A stretch of 64,000 nucleotides of DNA from Myoxocephalus aenaeus (lineage: Eukaryota; Chordata; Actinopteri; Perciformes; Cottidae): NCBI GenBank assembly GCA_038501785.1, contig JBAMJR010000504.1:20001-84000 (forward strand), read 5' to 3'. Shown here one piece after another: positions 45,601-55,761 of the stretch. The notes under the pieces were generated by a model that was given only the letters and a program-made list of their open reading frames with translations, ran no database searches and had not been told where the DNA came from. Position 1 is the stretch's first letter. Every line of letters begins with the position of its first letter. A program made the position numbers and the translations under genes.

Positions 45601-46935
45601 ATGCTAAAGGCTAAACATGTAAATGTGTTTATTAAAGCTCTTCATGCTAAAGGCTAAACATGTAAATGTGTTTATTAAAGCTCTTCATGCTAAAGGTTAA
45701 ACATGTAAATGTGTTTATTAAAGCTCTTCATGCTAAAGGCTAAACATGTAAATGTGTTTAAAGCTCTTTATGCTAAAGGTTAAACATGTAAATGTGTTTA
45801 TTAAAGCTCTTTATGCTAAAGGTTAAACATGTAAATGTGTTTATTAAAGCTCTTTATGCTAAAGGTTAAACATGTAAATGTGTTTATTAAAGCTCTTCAT
45901 GCTAAAGGTTAACACATAAATGTGTTTATTAAAGCTCTTTATGCTAAAGGTTAAACATGTAAATGTGTTTATTAAAGCTCTTTATGCTAAAGGTTAAACA
46001 TGTAAATGTGTTTATTAAAGCTCTTTATTCTAAAGGTTAAACATGTAAATGTGTTTATTAAAGCTCTTCATGCTAAAGGCTAAACATGTAAATGTGTTTA
46101 TTAAAGCTCTTCATGCTAAAGGTTAAACATGTAAATGTGTTTATTAAAGCTCTTCATGCTAAAGGCTAAACATGTAAATGTGTTTATTAAAGCTCTTCAT
46201 GCTAAAGGCTAAACATGTAAATGTGTTTATTAAAGCTCTTCATGCTAAAGGTTAAACATGTAAATGTGTTTATTAAAGCTCTTTATGCTAAAGGTTAAAC
46301 ATGTAAATGTGTTTATTAAAGCTCTTTATTCTAAAGGTTAAACATGTAAATGTGTTTATTAAAGCTCTTTATTCTAAAGGTTAAACATGTAAATGTGTTT
46401 ATTAAAGCTCTTTATGCTAAAGGTTAACACATAAATGTGTTTATTAAAGCTCTTTATTCTAAAGGTTAAACATGTAAATGTGTTTATTAAAGCTCTTCAT
46501 GCTAAAGGCTAAACATGTAAATGTGTTTATTAAAGCTCTTCATGCTAAAGGTTAAACATGTAAATGTGTTTATTAAAGCTCTTCATGCTAAAGGCTAAAC
46601 ATGTAAATGTGTTTAAAGCTCTTTATGCTAAAGGTTAAACATGTAAATGTGTTTATTAAAGCTCTTCATGCTAAAGGTTAACACATAAATGTGTTTATTA
46701 AAGCTCTTTATGCTAAAGGATAAACATGTAAATGTGTTTATTAAAGCTCTTTATGCTAAAGGTTAAACATGTAAATGTGTTTATTAAAGCTCTTTATGCT
46801 AAAGGTTAAACATGTAAATGTGTTTATTAAAGCTCTTCATGCTAAAGGTTAACACATAAATGTGTTTATTAAAGCTCTTTATGCTAAAGGTTAAACATGT
46901 AAATGTGTTTAAAGCTCTTTATGCTAAAGGTTAAT
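42652..46935. repeat. 43-bp satellite, about 98 copies
   Basis: Unit TGTTTATTAAAGCTCTTTAT then GCTAAAGGTTAAACATGTAA plus ATG. Variation is concentrated at CTTTATG/CTTCATG/CTTTATT and GGTTAA/GGCTAA. A few units are shortened (missing TTAT). The left end has more divergent units (AACGTATAAATATG), as is typical of an array edge. Each unit carries TGTTTATT (forkhead-type), whose complement includes AATAAA. Confidence 0.99.
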
Positions 46936-47885
46936 AAATGTCTCCAGTGATTCACACATCTGAACAACCTTCTTAAATTCTCCCCGGCCGTCCAGCCGGA
47001 CAGCGTTGGTTGCCATGGGGACCCTGTGGACCAAGGGGGTTTGTGGGTAATTCTTGCACTGAAGTGGGTTCAGGGACGATGATTACACTGAAGGAGGCCG
47101 GCTGTATCTTCCTCTGCATCGATGAGACTCGGCCTCCAGCTGCATGTAAACGTTTAATGTCCTTTATTAAAACACAGGAAGAACTGCAAACTAACATTTA
47201 TTATTTATTTGTTGTTTTTAAACCGTGACCCTTTCTTCCTTTCCCATCAGAAGCTGCAGCTCAAAAGAAACAGTTTCCTCACAGCCGAAGGGTCAAATCC
47301 ATCTTTTTAATAACGTGGTTTTATTTGAGGAGATATTCAGGAGTTTAGTTTGCAGGAAACAAGGATTTAAGACTGAACTTAAACAAGGATGATGTGAGAA
47401 ACAGAGTTATTAATAAACATTAAAACCATAACCCTCTTTCCAGAGGGGAGGAGCTAAACGACCCACCTCATCAATGACTTCCCTCATTTTCATCTTAAAA
47501 GATGAATTTGCATTTTTAATTTTGAGTAAATAAATGAGTCTGAGAACTTTAAGTTCCATGAATGCAAACTCTTGGTTTTAAATCCATCAGATTATTAATA
47601 CCTCCGACGTAAAAATACCTTTTCGTCGTCTTTACAGAGCAGCAGGTCCTCGGCTCGCCTCTCAGGAATTCCCGTATTTGCATTCCGGCCTCGTGTGAAG
47701 TGAATTCCTGGTTCTCTTCAGAACCGACCGGCCGGTCCTGAATAGAGGAACTCCTCTCAGAGCCGCGCTCCTTTCAGCCGGATGAATAGACGGGAGGCGT
47801 CTGCATTCCAGACTTTAACTAATGTGATTAACGCGCTCGTATAAAACTTCATTAAACAGCTTCTCACGCTGCTAATATGGAGCTT
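46936..47885. other. Unique sequence, no gene recognised
   Basis: A GC-richer patch at 46980-47120 and one at 47630-47780 could be conserved noncoding DNA. The open frames at 46973-47228 have no recognised product. No promoter or splice structure is convincing. Confidence 0.5.
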
Positions 47886-47894
47886 TGTGCAGGA

Positions 47895-48092
47895 AGATGT
47901 TGATAGAAGCTCATTAGCATCAATGCTAAAACATGTATGCTAACACGTGACATTCAGCAATGTTGATAGAAGCAGCTCATTAGCATCAATGCTAAAACAT
48001 GTATGCTAACATGTAACATTCAGCGATGTTGATATGTTGATAGAAGCAGCTCATTAGCATCGATGCTAAACGTGTATGCTAACACGTGACAT
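47895..48092. repeat. About 67-bp repeat, 3 copies
   Basis: Three copies of a block containing AGCTCATTAGCATCAATGCT, AAAACATGTATGCTAACA and CGTGACATTCAGC, with small insertions between them. 48093-48246 is unique. Confidence 0.9.
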
Positions 48093-48246
48093 CCAGCGCT
48101 CATCAACTACCGTGGGATGGATTGCATGAAAAGTGATGCGAACACTCTCGGTCCTCAGAGGATGAACCGCTCTGTCTTCTCCTGCAGCGACAACCAAACG
48201 CCAGAGACGTGGAGACGTCTTCACCCTCGATGTCGAGCTTTAGAAA

Positions 48247-48955
48247 GCAGGTGAGATGATGAAGAGAAGGAGAGGAGATGATGAAGAGAAGGAGAGGAGA
48301 TGATGAAGAGAAGGAGAGGAGATGATGAAGAGAAGGAGAGGAGATGAGATGATGAAGAGAAGAAGGAGAGGAGATGATGAAGAGAAGGAGAGGAGATGAT
48401 GAAGAGAAGGAGAGGAGATGAGATGATGAAGAGAAGAAGAAGAGGAGATGATGAAGAGAAGGAGAGGAGATGATGAAGAGAAGGAGAGGAGATGATGAAG
48501 AGAAGGAGAGGAGATGATGAAGAGAAGGAGAGGAGATGATGAAGAGAAGGAGAGCAGATGATGAAGAGAAGAAGAAGAGGAGATGATGAAGAGAAGAAGG
48601 AGAGGAGAGGAGATGATGAAGAGAAGAAGGAGAGGAGATGAGATGATGAAGAGAACGAGAGCAGATGATGAAGAGAAGGAGAGGAGATGATGAAGAGAAG
48701 GAGAGGAGATGAGATGATGAAGAGAAGAAGAAGAGGAGATGATGAAGAGAAGGAGAGGAGATGATGAAGAGAAGAAAGAGAGGAGATGATGAAGAGAAGG
48801 AGAGGAGATGATGAAGAGAAGGAGAGGAGATGATGAAGAGAAGGAGAGGAGATGATGAAGAGAAGAAGGAGAGGAGATGATGAAGAGAAGGAGAGGAGAT
48901 GATGAAGAGAAGGAGAGGAGATGATGAAGAGAAGGAGAGGAGATGATGAAGATGA
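48247..48955. repeat. 22-bp purine satellite, about 32 copies
   Basis: Units GATGATGAAGAGAAGGAGAG plus GA, with GAGAAGAAG and GAGATGAGATG variants. The plus strand is nearly all purine, so H-DNA/triplex formation is possible. The 287- and 243-codon minus frames (Ser-Leu-His repeats) are artefacts. Confidence 0.98.
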
Positions 48956-49126
48956 TGATATAACATGTCATATTATATCATCAATATAATATGAGTTATT
49001 ATATTGATGATTTAATATTATTAATAATATAAATCTGCAGAGTAATCACAGATACACACAGTAAACAGTTCAGTTATGTATATATAAGTTTGAGTTTGAG
49101 TAAATGAACTTATTCCATCTGATACA

Positions 49127-49129
<3 letters not shown>

Positions 49130-49211
<82 letters not shown>
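49130..49211. repeat. GT microsatellite
   Basis: About 40 GT repeats directly upstream of the orphan promoter. 48956-49129 is AT-rich unique DNA. Confidence 0.98.
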
Positions 49212-49212
<1 letters not shown>

Positions 49213-49345
49213 CCACGCCCCTCCCAGTGACGTCACAGAGCCCTCCCCCTGCTCCAGTCCTCCGGCAGACCGGAGCAGAGACGACGTGCACCGGCGTGTT
49301 GCGCGTCTGTTCCCCGAGAAGAGGATCAATACCGTGACTGACCCT

Positions 49346-49385
<40 letters not shown>

Positions 49386-49409
49386 CTCTCCATCAGCGTC
49401 CAGCAGCAG
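49213..49409 (+). promoter_or_regulatory. Orphan promoter and first exon (CRE, GC box, splice donor)
   Basis: CCACGCCCCTCCC (49213-49225, Sp/KLF type) is followed by a perfect CRE TGACGTCA (49228-49235), then CpG-rich sequence (49260-49320) with GTTGCGCGTCTG. A GA run (49352-49383) precedes CAGCAGCAG then donor GTCAGT (exon end 49409). No ATG opens a useful frame, so it would be a 5' UTR exon. The coding exons are not recognised in the window and may lie to the right, in which case the Helitron-like array is in its first intron. Confidence 0.5.
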
Positions 49410-49582
49410 GTCAGTCACATCACCGTCACTTCTTTTATCATAATTATCTTTTAAACCACGAACTTCATCATTTATTTAAAGCATTAGCAGAAAAATGTGC
49501 GGGAAGGAATTCGGCTGCTTTTTCAAATGAAAGAATCTCTCAGTATTTATGTGATATTTAATACTTGTGTTTCTACACGCTG

Positions 49583-49584
<2 letters not shown>

Positions 49585-49634
<50 letters not shown>
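49585..49634. repeat. ATT microsatellite
   Basis: About 16 ATT repeats. The flanking 49410-49584 and 49635-49743 are unique and AT-rich. Confidence 0.97.
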
Positions 49635-49635
<1 letters not shown>

Positions 49636-49743
49636 GTACATCATGACTTTAAGAGTATTGTCTAGTGGTCCAGGTTCATGGTTATTATTACTGTATGTCT
49701 ATGATATCATTATAATACCTCTAATATTAATTATAGGTTTAAA

Positions 49744-51573
49744 CTAGAAAATTTCGCAAGAAATTTTGAAAGTGTGGCTACTACTGCCGTAAGACGTCGC
49801 AATATATATACATTACCGGTAGTGAGATGTGTTATTGAGGTTATTGAGGTACATATATATATATATGCCAACATTAGCTGTGAGGACTTGATGGTGTCAA
49901 TATGAATGGGACAGCACTTTGCTGCAACATATCACGTGAATACATAAAAAAATATTGTGTACAATTGTGTATTTATTTTCTATTTAATACAATAATTCTC
50001 ATTTGAGCTTTATGTTAAGATACAGTTAATTCATGGGGCTTTTATTTTGAAAGGGAAGACAGAAAGACAGACAGGTAGACAGACAGGAGGCGTTACAATG
50101 CCTTTGACTGAATATCTCCAAGTCATATGTGTGTGCAGATTTTCTACCAAACCATCTGTTAAACCCCAGATTTAGAGGCAAAAACATGCTCAAATCTCTA
50201 ATAGAGTACATTCACCAGAGAGGAAACGAGCAGCCGATCGCAATGGTATGCTTGATTATTTTTCTGGACTTATGTGAGCATCAGTGGAGCTGTTAGTCCT
50301 GATTCAAAGTGACATACATATGCGCGGCCGTATTAAAACGCGTGGACGTGCACGCGCACGCGCGGACGTTCACGCGCACGCGCGGACGTGCACGCGCGGA
50401 CGTTCACGCGCACGCGCGGACGTGCACGCGCGGACGTTCACGCGCACATAGACACACACAGTCAGATAACTTTGTCTAACACAAAGCTTGCTAGAAATCC
50501 AATTCTCTCCTCTGTCTCTCCTCCATGTTCACGTGACCGTAATTACACACACACACACACACACACACGCGCGCGCACTTAGACACACACACAGTCAGGA
50601 TGTCAGCTGACCAACTGACAGTTCCTCCTGCGTCTGTGTGCCCGTTGCCATGGTAGCAGTCTTGATTAGCTAACTTGAAACACCTGTGGCATGTCACTGT
50701 CAGAGACTTGACTGCTGATTGAATGACAAAACTACCTTTCAAACTATTGTATTTGACAGACAACCGTGAATCCCATCGCCAAAATAACGTCATCATGAGA
50801 AGCACAAGACTTCTGAGAACGTTTCCGTCTACTTAAATATTTGTAAGGATTTAGAAATGAGATCGTAAATCCAGTTTATAAAGTGCTCACGTTTGTGTCA
50901 TGAGAAAAAATTGTGGTTCGAATTAACATGGCGGTTGATGGAGCAGTTGGCCGGACTTCATGTCGCTTTCAGGCTTGCTGACAAAAAAGTATAAGTTTGT
51001 TGGATTCCACGACGCATGTGTACCACAAGCACAATATTTCCTACGTTTTGATGTATAAATTATGCCTCAAAAGTAAATATTGTGGAGTGAATGGCAAAAT
51101 ACAAATACAAATACAGGAGTTAGTAAAAAAATCATCCTCACTCTAGCGATGACATCACCACTCTAACCTGCCCCATACACACCCATTGTAAACTCTGAAA
51201 TGGTCCCAGAATTTTCCTAAACTTGAACAATAATTACATGAAAACTGTGCTAGCTATCAAAAAATACCCAATTGGACAAATATACTGCAGACTTTTGTCA
51301 ACGTTTTAAACTTTAAATCATTTCTCTACGTTAAATTATGGCGAGTCACTGTGGGCACAAAGATGAGTGTTTTTTTTGCCGAAACTCCATTCAAGTGAAT
51401 GGGACAATTTCTCGCCGTCTTTCGCGCTTTTCGGGAAAACGGCCGGTCGAATCTCTTAGAAAAGTCATAGCTCACGATTCCCGATCAGGCCGCACGTTTT
51501 GATGTATTTGTTACGCATGTGCTGGCAACGCTGCGGGAGGAGATACGGTCCAAAGTTTGGCGGAATAAGAAGA
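49744..51573 (-). mobile_element. Helitron-like element, divergent type A (1.8 kb)
   Basis: Read on the minus strand, the element ends with a perfect 8-bp-stem, 4-nt-loop hairpin (49748-49767) immediately followed by CTAG (49744-49747) and then T. This is the Helitron 3' signature (hairpin, CTRR, insertion between A and T). The 5' end is near 51570-51573, where the minus strand reads TCTTCTTATTCCGCCAAAC, starting TC. No Rep/helicase coding is present, so it is non-autonomous. Interior sequences such as CACGTTTTGATGTATAAATT-like segments, GTGACATCAC and the CACGCGCACATAGACACACA block are shared with the five type B units to the right. 50335-50445 is a CpG-dense GCGCGGACGTTCACGCGCAC repeat. Confidence 0.65.
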
Positions 51574-51583
51574 AAAAAAATAA

Positions 51584-52238
51584 CTAGAAATTGCATTTCC
51601 TGCTGAAAATGCGTTGGAATGCTAAAAGCTGAAGCTTAAAGCTGAAATATTTGAAAGGATAGCTGAAAATAGCGGAATATAGTTGAATTTAGCAGAAAAT
51701 AGCAGAAAATAGCTGAATATAAAAAATATGAAATTATAGAATAATAGCTGAATTTTTTGTCAACATTTGAATGTTTAAAAGGTGTCTGTAGCTGAACGTA
51801 TGCAGAACCTGTACGCTTTAGAAGTTGAAGAGGATTTTTAAATTTCCTCCATCGGATCCGTTCATTTAAATTTTCATGAAAAGATTAATAATTCAAAAAT
51901 TGGAAAAGTCAGAAACATGAAAAGGTCATTGCCATTGTGTCCTAAGGAGCTGAACATTTTAATAGCTGAGCGGTTTCTGTAGCTGAATATATGAAGAAGG
52001 AGAAGAGATGGAAAATGCTAAAAGCTGAAGCTTAAAGCTTAAATATTTGAAAAGATAGCTGAATATAAAAAATAAGAAATTATAGAATAATAGCTGAAGA
52101 TTTTGTCAACATTTGAACATTTAAAAAGTGTCTGTAGCTGAATGAACCCTAGGGCTTCTTCAGGTGTTCTACAGCTCATATGACCTTGATATGTATACCA
52201 GCCCCTATTGTCCTTGATCTCTAAAGAATCAGCAACTC

Positions 52239-52275
<37 letters not shown>

Positions 52276-53625
52276 TGCATGAGACCGTATAACCACGTGC
52301 ACGCGCGCGGCCGTTCACGCGCGCGCACGCGAAATAGCACGCGGCCGTTTACGTGCGCACGAGCGGCCGTTCACGCGCACATAGACACACAAGTGATCTT
52401 AGTCCAACACAAAGCTCATGCTAGCAATCATTCACTTCCTCCACCAACAGCCTGTGTGTGTCCCCACAAGGTCGTTAAAACAAGAATGAGTGTGAAGCTG
52501 CACTGATTAGTTAACTTGAAGCACCTGTGTCAAGAGCGAGACTGCTTTGAAGATGACCTCCATAGGCTTCAATGCATTATTTGTTTCCATAAAAAGCTTA
52601 ATATCTCAAGAACTTCAAAGGCAACATGCCAAAATAATTATATTTTCTGAGAGATAAGACTTTTGCGAACGCGTCGATGTTGTTTGTGTAAACTACAGAC
52701 CCACAATGTGTCTGTAGTTGCAGTTTCGAAATCAGGTGAGACCGTCAGGGGGGATACATTTCTGAGAGAGATTTAACATGGCGGTGTATGGAGGAAGAAG
52801 GAGGACCACCTCTCACTTATAGTCTGATTTAAACACGTCTGAATCTGTTGGATTCAAATCGACCCAATTTTACGAAGCACGACAAGATTTCCTACGTTTT
52901 GATGTATAAATTATGCCCAAAAAGTTAGTATTGTGGAGTAGATGGCAAAAAGCAAATACGTTTGTGACCAAATCTGGAAGGCTCTGTTCACTCAAGCTGT
53001 GACATCACGCACTCTAAGCAGCGCAATACACACCCATTGTAAACTCTGAAAAGGTTGGGAAAAAACATAAAACAAAAACGCTGACAGTTAAGAGATTATT
53101 ACAGATATCAAAAAGCTGAGTCATACGGTAACAGTTGAAGGTTTTGTCAACATTTAAAAGTTTAAATGGTGTCTCTACCTGAAAGCATGGCGAACCCTTT
53201 AGCTTTTGAAGTTGAAGAAGTTTAAGCGGCTTTGAAGACTTTCTTCATTGGAATCCATTCATTTTTTTTTTCAGAAAAAGCTTAATAATTTGAATATTTG
53301 AAAAAATATCAAAAATATGAAATTGCAGAATAATAGCTGAAGGTTTTGTCAACATTTGAAAGTTTAAATGGTGTATTTAGCTGAACGTATGCAGAACCTG
53401 TAAGCGTTTGAAGTTGAAGAGGATTTGAAGATTTCCCCCATCCGCTGCCATTCATTTGAATTTTCATAAAAAGCTTAATAATTCAAAAATTTGAAAAGTC
53501 AGAAATATGAAATGGTCATTGCCATCGTCTCCTTAATGAGCTGAATATTTTAATATTTGAATGGTTTAAATAGCTTAATATATGAAGGAGGAGAAGAGGT
53601 TTGAAAAACGTACGGAAGAAATAGA
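51584..53625 (-). mobile_element. Helitron-like tandem unit B1 (2042 bp)
   Basis: The minus strand ends hairpin GCATTTTC-AGCA-GGAAATGC (51593-51612), AATTT, CTAG (51584-51587), then T. The 5' end is TCTATTTCTTCCGTACG (ending at 53625). The interior has a poly(A) tract on plus (52247-52274) followed by a GCGCGC/CACGCG block (52294-52380). It is non-autonomous, with no transposase domain. It is separated from B2 by a short AATAAT spacer. Confidence 0.7.
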
Positions 53626-53638
53626 ATAATAATAATAA

Positions 53639-54296
53639 CTAGAAATTGCATTTCCTGCTGAAAATGCGTTGGAATGCTAAAAGCTGAAGCTTAAAGCTGA
53701 AATATTTGAAAGGATAGCTGAAAATAGCAGAATATAGTTGAATTTAGCAGAAAATAGCAGAAAATAGCTGAATATAAAAAATATGAAATTATAGAATAAT
53801 AGCTGAATTCTTTGTCAACATTTGAATGTTTAAAAGGTGTCTGTAGCTGAACGTATGCAGAACCTGTACGCTTTAGAAGTTGAAGAGGATTTTTAAATTT
53901 CCTCCATCGGATCCGTTCATTTAAATTTTCATGAAAAGATTAATAATTCAAAAATTGGAAAAGTCAGAAACATGAAAAGGTCATTGCCATTGTGTCCTAA
54001 GGAGCTGAACATTTTAATAGCTGAGCGGTTTCTGTAGCTGAATATATGAAGAAGGAGAAGAGATGGAAAATGCTAAAAGCTGAAGCTTAAAGCTTAAATA
54101 TTTGAAAAGATAGCTGAATATAAAAAATAAGAAATTATAGAATAATAGCTGAAGATTTTGTCAACATTTGAACATTTAAAAAGGTGTCTGTAGCTGAATG
54201 AACCCTAGGGCTTCTTCAGGTGTTCTACAGCTCATATGACCTTGATATGTATACCAGCCCCTATTGTCCTTGATCTCTAAAGAATCAGCAACTCCT

Positions 54297-54329
<33 letters not shown>

Positions 54330-55680
54330 TGCATGAGACCATATAACCACGTGCACGCGCGCGGCCGTTCACGCGCGCGCACGCGAAATAGCACGCGGCC
54401 GTTTACGTGCGCACGAGCGGCCGTTCACGCGCACATAGACACACAAGTGATCTTAGTCCAACACAAAGCTCATGCTAGCAATCATTCACTTCCTCCACCA
54501 ACAGCCTGTGTGTGTCCCCACAAGGTCGTTAAAACAAGAATGAGTGTGAAGCTGCACTGATTAGTTAACTTGAAGCACCTGTGTCATGAGTGAGACTGCT
54601 TTGAAGATGACCTCCATAGGCTTCAATGCATTATTTGTTTTCATAAAATGCTTAATATCTCAAGAACTTCAAAGGCAACATGCCAAAATAATTATATTTT
54701 CTGAGAGATAAGACTTTTGCGAACGCGTCAATGTTGTTTGTGTAACGTAAAAACCCACAATGTGTCTCTAGTTGCAGTTTCCAAATCAGGTGAGACCGTC
54801 AGGGGCGAGCCATTTTTTAGAGAGATATAACATGGGAGGCAATGGAGGAAGGAGGGTGACTCCCTCTCACTTATAGTCTGATTTAAACACGTCTGAATCT
54901 GTTGGATTCAAATCGACCCAATTTTACGAAGCACGACAAGATTTCCTACGTTTTGATGTATAAATTATGCCCAAAAAGTTAGTATTGTGGAGTAGATGGC
55001 AAAAAGCAAATACTTTTTAAAGCTTAAATATTTTTCTCTGTCCCCTCTGGTTGTGACATCACTCACTCTAAGCAGCGCAATACACACCCATGTTAAACAC
55101 AGAAATGGTCTGAAAAAAACATAAAGTATAAACGCTGACAGTTAAAAGACTATTACAGATATCAAAAAGCTGAGTCATACGGTAACAGCTGAAGGTTTTG
55201 TCAACATTTGAAAGTTTAAATGGTGTCTCTACCTGAAAGCATGGCGAACCCTTTAGCTTTTGAAGTTGGAGAAGTTTAAGCGGCTTTGAAGACTTTCTTC
55301 ATTGGAATCCATTCATTTTTTTTTTCAGAAAAAGCTTAATAATTTGAATATTTGAAAAAATATGAAAAAATTTGAAATTGCAGAATAATAGCTGAAGGTT
55401 TTGTCAACATTTGAAAGTTCAAATGGTGTATTTAGCTGAACGTATGCAGAACCTGTAAGCGTTTGAAGTTGAAGAGGATTTGAAGATTTCCCCCATCCGC
55501 TGCCATTCATTTGAATTTTCATAAAAAGCTTAATAATTCAAAAATTTGAAAAGTCAGAAATATGAAATGGTCATTGCCATCGTCTCCTTAATGAGCTGAA
55601 TATTTTAATATTTGAATGGTTTAAATAGCTTAATATATGAAGGAGGAGAAGAGGTTTGAAAAACGTACGGAAGAAATAGA
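53639..55680 (-). mobile_element. Helitron-like tandem unit B2 (2042 bp)
   Basis: Same termini as B1: CTAG at 53639-53642, hairpin 53648-53667, 5' TC end at 55680. The sequence is close to B1 through most of its length but diverges in patches (for example around 54720-54860). The spacer to B3 (55681-55761) holds AAT repeats and one 57-bp hairpin module. Confidence 0.7.
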
Positions 55681-55689
55681 ATAATAATA

Positions 55690-55757
55690 ATAATAATAAT
55701 AAGTTGAATAAAGAAGAGGATAACAATAGTTGGACTGCTGAAGCATTCCAACTAATA
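55690..55757. repeat. Hairpin module between units B2 and B3
   Basis: One copy of a 57-bp module (AAGTTGAATAAAGAAGAGGA, TAACAATAGTTGGACTGC, TGAAGCATTCCAACTAAT). AGTTGGACTGCT and AGCATTCCAACT form a stem with one mismatch. It is identical in layout to the triplet at 61927-62093. Confidence 0.8.
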
Positions 55758-55761
55758 ATAA

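Noticed and set aside
48103..48971. 287- and 243-codon Ser/Leu/His minus frames
   Set aside because: Antisense reading of the purine satellite GATGATGAAGAGAAGGAGAG.
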